Under the pieces are notes generated by a model, which was not told the origin of the DNA, did not search any database, and saw only the letters and a list, made by a program, of their open reading frames with translations. This document shows, in pieces, positions 1-8,051 of a DNA stretch of 64,000 bases. This DNA comes from Pedobacter nutrimenti (GTDB lineage: Bacteria; Bacteroidota; Bacteroidia; Sphingobacteriales; Sphingobacteriaceae), in NCBI RefSeq assembly GCF_003208655.1, contig NZ_QKLU01000003.1, positions 447,745 to 511,744 of the forward strand. The letters are read 5' to 3'. The position numbers were made by a program, and so were the translations under genes. Every line of letters starts with the position of its first letter. Within the stretch, counting starts at the first letter, position 1.

Positions 1-2
1 TT

Positions 3-125
3 GGTGGCAGCTGGGGGACCAGCTACAGGGGCTACCGCATTGTAGAGGTGGACCAGAACGATAAGATCAGGACTTATCAGGTGAAGGCCAGCGCGGAACC
101 TGTGCTGAACCAGACGATGCTTTAG
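3..125 (+). CDS. C-terminal fragment of an unidentified protein
   Basis: The frame is open from the window edge and stops at TAG 123-125, giving 40 residues that begin GGSWGTSYRGYRIVEV and end LNQTML. The short tail reads like the end of a secreted enzyme domain; a calcineurin-like phosphoesterase C-terminus is possible, but this is only a weak resemblance. Its start lies outside the window. A new promoter box follows at 161, so it is probably not cotranscribed with the next gene. Confidence 0.5.
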   Translation, partial: GGSWGTSYRGYRIVEVDQNDKIRTYQVKASAEPVLNQTML

Positions 126-160
126 GCCCCTGTACTTCTGTACAGCCGACTGTTCAGGCT

Positions 161-168
161 TAATTTTG
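161..168 (+). promoter_or_regulatory. Bacteroidota -7 promoter box (TAATTTTG)
   Basis: This is an exact match to the TAnnTTTG -7 consensus of Bacteroidota housekeeping promoters. It lies 68 bases upstream of the ATG at 237, which predicts a leader of about 65 nt. I do not see a convincing -33 TTTG partner. Confidence 0.45.
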
Positions 169-236
169 TCCGCTTCAAAGTAAAAACGTTTTAAACAGCT
201 GGCGTTGCTGCTCATTTTCGTGGAAAACCCCAATAG

Positions 237-1211
237 ATGAGAAGTTTAGTACTGCTGATACCCGTTTTTGGAATGTCCATCGCCACACGTGCACAGGACA
301 GTCTGAAAAAAACTGTTCCCAAAATTTATCCTTTGGTCCGTAACCTGAGCATTCAGAAAGATTATTTTGGAGACTCGGATTACAAATTGTATTCGAAAGA
401 TGGAGATGTACAGGGGGAAGGGCGTTTTTCTGAGCAGCGGCTGAGGATATCTGCCGCTTTACCGGTCTATACAAAAAACCGCTGGTCGATGACTGCCAGT
501 CTGAACTATACGCGGGAAAACTTTAGGTATTATACCAAAAGTGGGGAAGACCTGTACCGTAAATCGGATTTTAACAGCAATAATTTTGATGCCCTGTTTT
601 CTGTGGGCTACAGAAATTTTTTGTTTAAAAAACCGGTCGTCTATACCGCAACGCTAATTGCCGGGAGCAGGAATTTTTTTGATGTTAAAAAGCTGAGTGG
701 TATGGTATCTGCCTCCCTTATTCTGAAAGCGACGCCGGTTACCGTTTCTACTTTTGGACTTTTGGTGAATATAGACCAGTCGAGTCTTTTTCCGTTTTTT
801 CCGGTGTTTTCTTACTGGCATAAATTCAGTGGCAGTGCCTGGGAAATCAATACGGTAGTTCCACAGAAGGTCATTTTCAGAAGACCAGAGGTACTGCATG
901 GCTGGCTGAGCGGGGGGATTGAACTGGGGGGCAATTCTTTTTTTACCGGCAGCACACTATCCGGGCAGCAAGGGAATTACCAGTGGGTGGCCAATGAAAT
1001 GTACAGTCATGTGGGCTATGAATACCTTTTTGGAAAAAGTGTTTTACTGGGGGTAAAAGGCGGATTTAGAAATACCATCAGCAACCGTCTGGTCAAAGTC
1101 AATGAACGCATTACCAATTATGAGTCCAGAACAGCAGTCTCTTCTGCTTTTTTTAACCTGAACCTTGGTTTTATCCTTCCGGGTTCTAAAGCGGCGACCA
1201 GAAGACGCTGA
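237..1211 (+). CDS. putative outer-membrane beta-barrel protein
   Basis: A 324-residue protein with an N-terminal signal sequence (about residues 1-19, cleavage likely after TRAQ). The rest alternates hydrophobic and polar residues, is rich in Tyr/Phe/Asn/Gly, and resembles outer-membrane barrel strands, for example RLRISAALPVYTKNRW near residue 70 and the strand-like end FFNLNLGFILPG. No enzyme motif is visible. The length would suit a barrel of about 12-14 strands. It precedes a LytS/LytTR sensor pair by about 50 bases, so it may be cotranscribed with it or sit under its own promoter. The precise family is not recognised; a DUF6268-like barrel is one possibility. Confidence 0.75.
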   Translation: MRSLVLLIPVFGMSIATRAQDSLKKTVPKIYPLVRNLSIQKDYFGDSDYKLYSKDGDVQGEGRFSEQRLRISAALPVYTKNRWSMTASLNYTRENFRYYTKSGEDLYRKSDFNSNNFDALFSVGYRNFLFKKPVVYTATLIAGSRNFFDVKKLSGMVSASLILKATPVTVSTFGLLVNIDQSSLFPFFPVFSYWHKFSGSAWEINTVVPQKVIFRRPEVLHGWLSGGIELGGNSFFTGSTLSGQQGNYQWVANEMYSHVGYEYLFGKSVLLGVKGGFRNTISNRLVKVNERITNYESRTAVSSAFFNLNLGFILPGSKAATRRR

Positions 1212-1247
1212 TCTGTTTCCAAAAGACAATGTTAGGCCAATACTGAA

Positions 1248-1255
1248 TATATTTG
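1248..1255 (+). promoter_or_regulatory. -7 promoter box (TATATTTG) almost touching the start codon
   Basis: An exact TAnnTTTG box ends 6 bases before the ATG at 1262. Since this box normally sits about 4-7 bases upstream of the transcription start, the kinase mRNA should be leaderless or nearly so. The box lies outside the upstream coding region, so it is not constrained by it. Confidence 0.5.
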
Positions 1256-1261
1256 CAGCGT

Positions 1262-2323
1262 ATGAAACCGAAACCTCCTCTTAAAAATATGCTGAGGCTG
1301 AGCAGTTATTTCTCACTGGCCATTGCACTTTTTACCTTTCTGGCTTCTCTGATGGAAGAGGGGGCACTTGATGTTTCCCTGTATAAATTTGTGTTTTCCT
1401 TTCTGACCATTGGTCTGCTGAGCGGGATGAACATCGTTTTGATGGTGACTTTGAAAGAGAAAGATCCCCAGGATGCGGGAAAATGTGGTCCCTGGTTTTA
1501 TGTGTGCAGCTATCTGGGAAGTATTGTGGTGGTGATACTGATCAACAAAGTCCAGAACTATCTGGTTGCCAATGCCTGGATCGGTCCGGTGGGGACCTTA
1601 AGAGTAAAAGGAGACATTGTGTATCTGTACCTGAGCCTGCAAACCCTGTTGATGAACGGGGTGGTGCTGCTGTTGCAGAATTTTATTATTGTACAGGATG
1701 CCAACAACAAAACACAGCTTGAAAATTCCCGTTTAAACGCCAGCAAATCCGAGGCAGTGCACCAGCTGCTGCTCCAGCAGGTACACCCTCATTTTCTATT
1801 CAATGCCCTGAATATTTTAAAATCACTGATTAAAAAGGATCCCCCGGGGGCAGAAGAGTACCTGGTCCGTTTATCTGGTTTTTTGAGGGCCTCCCTTTCC
1901 AGTCACAAAAGAGAGGTTGCTACCCTGCAGGAGGAGCTAAAACTGTGCAGGGATTACCTGGAAATGCAAAAAGTAAGGTTTGGTGAGGCACTGCTGTTTT
2001 CCTTCCGGGTTTCCCAGGAAAAGGAAAATTCGGGCGTACTGCCACTTTTCTCTTTGCAACCTTTACTTGAAAATGCCATTAAGCACAATGAACTGACCCC
2101 GGCCAGTCCCCTGCATATTGAAATTGGAGTGTATGATGGCTGGATCAGGGTGCTGAACAACATCCAGATGAAGGCGAGCACAGAAGATTCTACGGGAAGT
2201 GGCCTGGCCAATCTGGCCGAGCGTTACGCCCTGTTGTCGGGTGATGAAATTGAAATCAAAGATGACGGGAATACTTTTTCGGTCAGCCTAAAAATATTAA
2301 ACCATGAAAATCGTAATCATTGA
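1262..2323 (+). CDS. LytS-type sensor histidine kinase
   Basis: This membrane-bound sensor kinase is predicted to phosphorylate the LytTR regulator encoded next. Residues 10-145 contain about four hydrophobic segments with no large extracytoplasmic domain. The His_kinase (PF06580) signature QVHPHFLFNALN lies around residues 173-184, with the phosphoacceptor His in it. A degenerate HATPase follows, with the N-box LLENAIKHN and a glycine loop TGSGLANLAER. ATG 1262 is preferred over TTG 1253 because the latter lies inside the promoter box. The 3' end overlaps the response regulator by 20 bases, indicating translational coupling. The signal is unknown. Confidence 0.92.
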   Translation: MKPKPPLKNMLRLSSYFSLAIALFTFLASLMEEGALDVSLYKFVFSFLTIGLLSGMNIVLMVTLKEKDPQDAGKCGPWFYVCSYLGSIVVVILINKVQNYLVANAWIGPVGTLRVKGDIVYLYLSLQTLLMNGVVLLLQNFIIVQDANNKTQLENSRLNASKSEAVHQLLLQQVHPHFLFNALNILKSLIKKDPPGAEEYLVRLSGFLRASLSSHKREVATLQEELKLCRDYLEMQKVRFGEALLFSFRVSQEKENSGVLPLFSLQPLLENAIKHNELTPASPLHIEIGVYDGWIRVLNNIQMKASTEDSTGSGLANLAERYALLSGDEIEIKDDGNTFSVSLKILNHENRNH

Positions 2324-3068
2324 AGACGAGAAGATCACGGCAGAAGACCTGGCCGAACTGATTACCCGCTTACAACCGGAGGCACAGATTGTTTGTTGCC
2401 TGGGTTCGGTAAAGGAAGGGATTGAATATTTTAAAAACCATCCTGCCCCCGATTTGATTTTCAGCGATATACAACTGGGGGACGGCTTGAGTTTTGATAT
2501 TTTTAAAGCGGTGGAGTTGAGTGTTCCCATTATTTTCTGTACAGCCTATGATGAGTATGCTTTGAATGCTTTCCGGACCAGCGGAATTGATTATTTGCTC
2601 AAGCCTGTGGTTTCTGATTCTGTAGAGCAGGCTTTTCATAAATACCACAGCTTGCGTAAAGGTTTTTCAGGTGCACAGCAAGTGTCTTATGATGCCATTC
2701 TTGATCTTTTTGCAGCCCGTGTACCGCAAAAGGCCTCGTCGATTCTGGTGAATTATAAGGATAAAATTATTCCGGTTAAAATGGAACAGATCGCCATGTT
2801 TTACATTCGCAACGAAGAAGTCAATCTGCTGACTTTCGAAGATAAAAGTTACCTGCTCTCCAAAAAAATGGATGAGCTGGAACGGATTTCAGGGGATGAT
2901 TTTTTCAGGGTCAACCGCCAGTACCTGCTCAACAGAAAAGCGGTGAAAGATGCATCTCATTTTTTTTCCAGGAAACTGGTGGTCAACTTGTCCGTGCCCT
3001 TTAAAGAGAACATTACGGTAAGTAAAGAAAAGACCCCTTTTTTTCTGAACTGGCTGGCCAGTAAATAG
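2304..3068 (+). CDS. LytTR-family response regulator
   Basis: A 254-residue two-domain regulator. The receiver domain (about 1-120) has the acidic pair E7/D8, the phosphoacceptor Asp55 in LIFSDIQLG, the Thr/Ala switch region FCTAYDEYA, and the conserved Lys in DYLLKPV. The C-terminal LytTR DNA-binding domain (about 150-250) includes the typical segment ELERISGDDFFRVNRQYLLN. It overlaps the upstream LytS kinase by 20 bases, so the two form a two-component pair. LytTR regulators usually bind imperfect direct repeats upstream of target genes; I could not identify the target here. Confidence 0.95.
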   Translation: MKIVIIEDEKITAEDLAELITRLQPEAQIVCCLGSVKEGIEYFKNHPAPDLIFSDIQLGDGLSFDIFKAVELSVPIIFCTAYDEYALNAFRTSGIDYLLKPVVSDSVEQAFHKYHSLRKGFSGAQQVSYDAILDLFAARVPQKASSILVNYKDKIIPVKMEQIAMFYIRNEEVNLLTFEDKSYLLSKKMDELERISGDDFFRVNRQYLLNRKAVKDASHFFSRKLVVNLSVPFKENITVSKEKTPFFLNWLASK

Positions 3069-3163
3069 TTCGGATCAAATGGGTTGTTTTTACCCTCAAA
3101 AAGATTTAAATGCGCTTTTTCGGACCCGGTCAAATGATTATCTTGCGGGGACATAAGAACAAC

Positions 3164-3751
3164 ATGGAAATACCTGCCCACCGAAAAAAGATTGCCCATA
3201 CTGTAACCCAGGCGATAGGTATTGAGCCCAGCGTGCGGACCTATCTGGATGAAAAGGAACAGCATTCTATTGACCTGCTGAGCCTGACGGACCCGGAAAC
3301 ACGGGCTATAAAAATTTATTGCAGTATTGGCGTTTCTGAAAGCAATAACCTGGTCAGACAACAGGACGGGAACTTTAAAAATGTGCCTGTTGAATTGTTG
3401 ATGACCGGTTATGAGCCCTTTGATTCTATTCCAAATATTCTGGTGACCTGTGGATTTTACATCACCAAAAACCAGTGGGTTTGCCAGCCGGGTGCGGTGT
3501 TCCGGAAAATCATTGAAATTTACCACGGGGATAAGGAAATGAAGCACGTCATGTTTGTGCCGCCTTTTTTATGGGGGGACAGGCTACCTGCAGTGGAACA
3601 GGAAGACAAGACGGTTTATTTTTTGCTGGCCGTTCCGATTTCTGATCAGGAACTGGAATACCTGGAGCAGCATGGCAGCCAAAAGCTGGAAGCCTTGTTT
3701 GAGCAGCACAATATAGACCTGTTTGACCTGGACAGAAAATCCATATTGTAA
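3164..3751 (+). CDS. SUFU-domain protein
   Basis: A 195-residue cytoplasmic protein. It resembles the Suppressor of Fused-like domain (PF05076), with the conserved stretch around NILVTCGFYITK and WVCQPGAVFRKIIEIY followed by the VMFVPPFLWGDRL segment. Bacterial SUFU proteins are common but poorly understood; some are immunity proteins for polymorphic toxins and others are standalone. I see no toxin gene next to it. An in-frame ATG exists at 3110, but a promoter-like TTATCTTGC lies at 3138-3146 between the two, and ATG 3164 starts a better-conserved-looking N-terminus, so the downstream start is chosen. Confidence 0.8.
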   Translation: MEIPAHRKKIAHTVTQAIGIEPSVRTYLDEKEQHSIDLLSLTDPETRAIKIYCSIGVSESNNLVRQQDGNFKNVPVELLMTGYEPFDSIPNILVTCGFYITKNQWVCQPGAVFRKIIEIYHGDKEMKHVMFVPPFLWGDRLPAVEQEDKTVYFLLAVPISDQELEYLEQHGSQKLEALFEQHNIDLFDLDRKSIL

Positions 3752-3802
3752 ATGGTCCGGGCCGCTGTATTTAAGGACAGGGACCAGGACCATCCAATCA
3801 TT

Positions 3803-4354
3803 TTACTTTAGGGCCGGTCCAAGGGTTTCCTCAATGGTCCCGCAATTGAGCATGCTTTCTCCAAAATAAGGATTCCGGATTTCCGGGGTATTGCTTAACC
3901 AGAGGGCACCCTGATCATTCATGGCCATAGGACAATGGGCAATGTAAAGCTGACCCCTGTCCAGCCCGGTTTTTTTAAGCAGGCCAATAAAATCATTACT
4001 GAGCGTTGCAAAAAGCTGTCTTTGGCTTTCAATGTCTGTTGCTGCAGCGATTTTTGAGGCCGAGCTGGCCAAAGTACGGCTGTGTTTCATTTTTTCTGTA
4101 CCGGCTTCTATGGCCAGTGCTGCAATTTTCGCTTCGGACAGGTTTCCATCGGTCAGTGCAGTCGTTAAATGACTGTACTGCTGATAAAGTGCATTCAACT
4201 GGTCATCTTTTAAATGCGGGTTTATTTTTGTAGCATGAACCTGCAGACTGTCTTTTGAGCTTTGCTGCTTTTTGGCCGGGGGAGTGCTGCTGTTGCAAGC
4301 GCTTAGCAGCAGGGCCAGACCTGTCATAATAAGTGGACTGATGATTGTTTTCAT
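3803..4354 (-). CDS. DUF3347 lipoprotein of the metal-efflux operon
   Basis: A 183-residue lipoprotein with lipobox LSAC at residues 17-20. The body matches DUF3347 (PF11827): a helical segment with DDQLNALYQQYSHL, then the conserved YIAHCPMAMND motif, GALWLS and a closing MLNCGTIEET segment. The conserved Cys/Met/His residues suggest metal binding. In many Bacteroidota this domain is fused to the C-terminus of CusB adaptors; here it is a separate protein that ends the operon, 20 bases after the second adaptor. Inference: a periplasmic metal donor or receiver for the CusB/CusA pump. Confidence 0.88.
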   Translation of the reverse strand: MKTIISPLIMTGLALLLSACNSSTPPAKKQQSSKDSLQVHATKINPHLKDDQLNALYQQYSHLTTALTDGNLSEAKIAALAIEAGTEKMKHSRTLASSASKIAAATDIESQRQLFATLSNDFIGLLKKTGLDRGQLYIAHCPMAMNDQGALWLSNTPEIRNPYFGESMLNCGTIEETLGPALK

Positions 4355-4374
4355 TTGTTTACCGCTTTTAATGG

Positions 4375-5598
4375 TTAGATCATTTTTAATCCGGTCAGTG
4401 GATTTTTTCCTTTTTTAAGCACATACTCACTATAAAGCAGATAGGCTCCACTGACCACTACCCGTTCTCCCTGCTGAAGGCCCTGGGTGATTTCTACCTG
4501 GTCTGCACTTTCTGTTCCGGTTTTAACCAGTCTGGGCTCAAATTTTCCTTTGGATTGTTCTATCCAGACATGGCTGCCTTTTCCATCGCGGATCACCGCA
4601 TCTACAGGGAGGCTCAGTACGTTTTCCTGTTGTTTGACCGGGACAAAAATATTGGCCTGTAAACCGGGCTGCCACTGATCTGAAGGATTGGTAATGGCCC
4701 CTCTGATCTGCAGCAATTGGGTGTTTTGCTGTAGGGCAGGGTTGCTGAACTGCACTTTTACAAACTGGGCCTGGTCTTCCCAGCCCGGGACCACCACTTT
4801 TACCTGTTGTCCTTCTTTGATGTTGCCTGCTTCAGCTGCATAAATATCAGCTTCTACCCATAAGGAATGATACCCTTCCAGGCGCATAATGGGGCTTCCT
4901 TCGGAGACGTACTGCCCTTCACTGACAGATAACTCTGCGACTGTTCCACCGGCCTGGGCATTATAGGTGATGTAAGGACTTGTTTTTTTGCTGTTTTCCA
5001 GTTGACGGACCTGTGCATCGGACTGACCGTATAAAACCAGTTTCGCCCTGGAAGATTTGAGAATTCGTGCGAAAGTCTGGTCTTGTGGAAACTGAGCGGC
5101 CTGGGCAATGGCCAGCAGGTATTCCTGCTGCAGGCTGGCCAGCTGCTCGGAATAAATTTTGTACAAGGGCTGGCCTTTACGGATTTTTTCTCCGGTTTGG
5201 CGAACATATAGTTGCTCGAGTCGTCCGGCGATGCGGCTGGACAAAAAGGTTGTGCTTTCGGGGTTAACCACCAGGCGTCCGTTGAGCTGTTTAAAGCTCT
5301 GCATGCCATGTGCCCCAATAGCGATTACACTAATGTTGGCCAGGGCCATTTGACTTTCATCAAGGTGCAAAACGGCTTCTGTAGCATTTTTTTCAAAAGG
5401 GACCAGGTCCATCCCGCAAATGGGGCAGGTACCGGCCTTATCTTGTACAATTTGTGGGTGCATCGGGCAGGTATAAGTTTGTGTTTTTTGCCCGGCCCCT
5501 TTCTGGCCTTTGTTTTTACTTTCTGTACAGGCCGCAATAAAAACCGAGGGCAGGAGTGCTGCGATGGCAAATTTTCTGATAAAATCTTTTCTTTCCAT
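4375..5598 (-). CDS. CusB-type RND adaptor with heavy-metal-binding domain
   Basis: A 407-residue periplasmic adaptor (membrane fusion protein). It has a lipoprotein signal (lipobox IAAC, Cys24), then a small heavy-metal-binding domain with TCPMHP (Cys44) and CPICGMDL (Cys58, Cys61). The adaptor body follows: a beta-barrel/lipoyl hairpin (SSRIAGRLEQLYV), an alpha-hairpin (YKIYSEQLASLQQEYLLA), and C-terminal barrel domains (YHSLWVEADIYAAE, VLSLPVDAVIRDG). This adaptor would link the split RND pump to TolC and collect metal in the periplasm. The start is ATG 5598, four bases after the stop of the upstream adaptor; an upstream start would add residues that fit no signal peptide. Confidence 0.92.
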   Translation of the reverse strand: MERKDFIRKFAIAALLPSVFIAACTESKNKGQKGAGQKTQTYTCPMHPQIVQDKAGTCPICGMDLVPFEKNATEAVLHLDESQMALANISVIAIGAHGMQSFKQLNGRLVVNPESTTFLSSRIAGRLEQLYVRQTGEKIRKGQPLYKIYSEQLASLQQEYLLAIAQAAQFPQDQTFARILKSSRAKLVLYGQSDAQVRQLENSKKTSPYITYNAQAGGTVAELSVSEGQYVSEGSPIMRLEGYHSLWVEADIYAAEAGNIKEGQQVKVVVPGWEDQAQFVKVQFSNPALQQNTQLLQIRGAITNPSDQWQPGLQANIFVPVKQQENVLSLPVDAVIRDGKGSHVWIEQSKGKFEPRLVKTGTESADQVEITQGLQQGERVVVSGAYLLYSEYVLKKGKNPLTGLKMI

Positions 5599-5602
5599 AA
5601 AA

Positions 5603-6826
5603 TTAAACGCCTTCTTTGGTGGTTTTAATAAAACTTTCGCTGTCAATCAGGTAATAGGCATTTTTAGCCAGTTCCCAATTTTCGATTTCATCCAGGATCT
5701 GGATCTGTCCGTTCTGAACGATTCCGGTTTTAACGGTCCTGGGCACAAAAACCTGGTGCTCTTTTTTAAAAACAATGGAGCGGTTGCCTAAAGAAAGTAC
5801 CGCCTGCTTAGGAAGCCAGGTTGCATTTTCAGGGCTTACAAAGGGAAGTTGGCCCGTAAGCAGCTCGCCTACCTGTAGGTCTTTGCCTTGCAGGTATACC
5901 CTGGCCAGCACAAAGTTTTCTCCGGCATTGAACATGGGCTGGACCATGCCGATCCTGCCGCTGAGGCTTTGTTCTGGTTGGGCTGTTCTTTGGACAATCA
6001 CCTTTGCGGTTTTGCTGAGCCTTGCAGCCTGCTCTGGCCTTAAGGCAAATTCTGCAAGCAGTTCCCCGGCACGGTAAATGGTAAAAATACTTTGTCCGGC
6101 GCTCAGGTACTGGCCTTCCCGGAGCAGAACAGGTACAGGGCCGGAAGCCTGGGCCACATCCGGAGAGGGGCTTGTGGGGGCAGCCATACCACCCATCCCA
6201 TCACCTGTGGCCGCTGCAGCCGCGCCAGGTGCAGCCGCCACAGTTGTGGTATTGCCTTTTTCAAGGATATAACCCGAGGCATTACTGTATACGGGGATCC
6301 GGTAAGAAATCTTTCCGCTTTTAAGCACTTTTTGAATTTCTGCTTCGCTCATGCCCATCAGGGCCAGTCTTTGTTTGGCCCGGCCAAGCATTTGCTCAGT
6401 GTCCCCTGTTCTTTGGATGAGCAGCAGCTCCTGCTGCGCAGCGGCAAGTTCGGGCGAGTAGAGTTCTAAAATCAGTTGCCCCTTTTTTACAGGCTGGTAA
6501 TTGTATTTGACATATAATTTTTCGATCCTGCCGGCTGTTCTGCTCGACAGGCTCCGTTCATTTCTGCTGTCATAGGCAGCCCTTCCCTGAACCTGCTCAA
6601 TGTAAATCCTGGAGCCTTTTTCTGCGCGGATGAGCGGAATGCTGGCAATAACCTGCTGGTTTACCGGCTTGAGCAAATAGTTTAAACTGCTGTCCTGCAT
6701 TTGCTGTCCGGAATGGGCGGTTTTGTCCTTTGTTTTGTGTTCAGAAGGAGCAGCTTTTTGCCGGCAGGCAGCAAAGGTGCCCAGCAGCAGGACCACCAAC
6801 GCTTTAACGATATAATTCCTTTTCAT
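5603..6826 (-). CDS. CusB-type RND adaptor with Ala/Gly/Met-rich insertion
   Basis: A 407-residue adaptor lipoprotein (lipobox FAAC near residue 20) with the CusB layout: SSRTAGRIEKLYV (lipoyl/barrel), YSPELAAAQQELLLI (alpha-hairpin), barrel and membrane-proximal domains. It lacks the CPMHP/CPICGM metal-binding module of its neighbour. About residues 195-235 form a low-complexity linker rich in Ala, Gly, Met, Pro and Ser, inserted in the second half of the lipoyl region, which is unusual. The reading frame overlaps the end of the TolC gene by 23 bases, so the operon is translationally coupled. Two adaptors for one pump may form a mixed ring; this is inference. Confidence 0.9.
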   Translation of the reverse strand: MKRNYIVKALVVLLLGTFAACRQKAAPSEHKTKDKTAHSGQQMQDSSLNYLLKPVNQQVIASIPLIRAEKGSRIYIEQVQGRAAYDSRNERSLSSRTAGRIEKLYVKYNYQPVKKGQLILELYSPELAAAQQELLLIQRTGDTEQMLGRAKQRLALMGMSEAEIQKVLKSGKISYRIPVYSNASGYILEKGNTTTVAAAPGAAAAATGDGMGGMAAPTSPSPDVAQASGPVPVLLREGQYLSAGQSIFTIYRAGELLAEFALRPEQAARLSKTAKVIVQRTAQPEQSLSGRIGMVQPMFNAGENFVLARVYLQGKDLQVGELLTGQLPFVSPENATWLPKQAVLSLGNRSIVFKKEHQVFVPRTVKTGIVQNGQIQILDEIENWELAKNAYYLIDSESFIKTTKEGV

Positions 6827-8051
6827 AATCCACAATCATCTGATATAACTTCATTTTTTCATCCAGTACATTGGCCTGCATCATGGTTAATGCTTCCCAG
6901 GAGCCAATCACTGCATTGATCTGTAATTTGTTTTCCTGGTAGTTGGCAAAATCTGCATCGAGTGTCCTTTTTAGGGCAGGTACAATTTTGTCTTCCATGG
7001 CTGCGAGTCTTTTTTGCATGCTCTGGATTTCGTATTGCATCCCATACAGCATACCCTGACTTTCCTGGAGCATACCAGAACGCTGTTTTTCCATGGCTTT
7101 GATTTCATAGTCCATGGCCTTTACTTCCGACTTATACATTTTGGAAGCCCAGGGCGCAATCGGGATACTGATCATGCCCATTACACTATAGGCTTTAGGC
7201 ATCATGCCGCCCAAAGGGGACATGTGGTCAAAACGGAGTTTAAAATCGGGCCTGGCCTGGGCCTGCATGGCCCCGATGCCCAGTTTCATAGAGCGGATGT
7301 TCTGTTCCATCTGTACAATGTCTTTGCGCTGGGTGGCCAGTAAAGCCGTGTCCAGCGTAGCCTCCGGAATAAAACGCGGTACATAAGCCGAATCGATTTG
7401 CAGCGGCTGATTGCCGGGAAGGTTCATCAGGCTGTTGAGCCATGCCCTTGCTTTGGCGATTTCACCTTCCTGCATACGGATCATGTTCTGGTTCTCTTCA
7501 ATTTTTGCCCCAGCCCGGAACACGCCCGACAACTGCGACTGGTTATAAGGATAACGGATCTGCTCGATCTTTTTCATCATTTGCATGATCTTGTCATTTT
7601 CCTTCAAAACCTGTATGCGCTGGGTGGCAACGATCCAGTTGTAATACAGACTTTTTGCCTGGGCCTTAAAAGTGTTCATGGCAATGCCCCGTCCGGCCAG
7701 TTCTACATCGCCCTTGGAAGCAATGTAACGTTTCTGGGCATTTAATTTTGACGGGTTTGGAATATCCTGTTCCAGCTGCAGCATAATGGAACCTTTGTCT
7801 TTTTCATCCATTACTTTTTGTCCGGGATAGGGGGTCATAAAGGTCCCTGCCCCAACCATGGGTGCCATCCAGGCAGTGGCTGCCCTGGCTTTATAGGTAT
7901 AACTTTCGGCCTTTAGGGCATAGGTTTGCAGTAAAAGGTTGTTTTGCTCAATGCGCTGTAAAATGTCATCGAGCGAAAGCGGCTTGTTTTGTGCCAAAAG
8001 CTGCATGGGCATCAGCAGGAGCAGCAAGGCTGTTTTTTTAATGATGGACAT
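6804..8051 (-). CDS. TolC-family outer-membrane channel of the metal-efflux operon
   Basis: A 415-residue outer-membrane efflux protein with a signal peptide (about 1-20, ending LLAQ). Repeated long amphipathic helices follow, such as IEQNNLLLQTYALKAES and the methionine-rich stretch AMEKQRSGMLQESQGMLYG. Metal-efflux TolC proteins are often Met-rich, which fits its place in the operon. The start is set at ATG 8051; it overlaps the end of the pump C-terminal gene by 14 bases. It would form the exit duct for the CusAB-like complex. Confidence 0.9.
   Translation of the reverse strand: MSIIKKTALLLLLMPMQLLAQNKPLSLDDILQRIEQNNLLLQTYALKAESYTYKARAATAWMAPMVGAGTFMTPYPGQKVMDEKDKGSIMLQLEQDIPNPSKLNAQKRYIASKGDVELAGRGIAMNTFKAQAKSLYYNWIVATQRIQVLKENDKIMQMMKKIEQIRYPYNQSQLSGVFRAGAKIEENQNMIRMQEGEIAKARAWLNSLMNLPGNQPLQIDSAYVPRFIPEATLDTALLATQRKDIVQMEQNIRSMKLGIGAMQAQARPDFKLRFDHMSPLGGMMPKAYSVMGMISIPIAPWASKMYKSEVKAMDYEIKAMEKQRSGMLQESQGMLYGMQYEIQSMQKRLAAMEDKIVPALKRTLDADFANYQENKLQINAVIGSWEALTMMQANVLDEKMKLYQMIVDYEKELYR

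Noticed and set aside
2957..3547. 196-codon minus-strand frame across the LytTR/SUFU boundary
   Set aside because: It runs opposite two genes with recognisable domains and has no signal or motif of its own.
3741..3795. Terminator between the SUFU and DUF3347 genes
   Set aside because: The ATGGTCC/GGACCAT match has a long loop with competing pairings and no T-run, so I do not call it.
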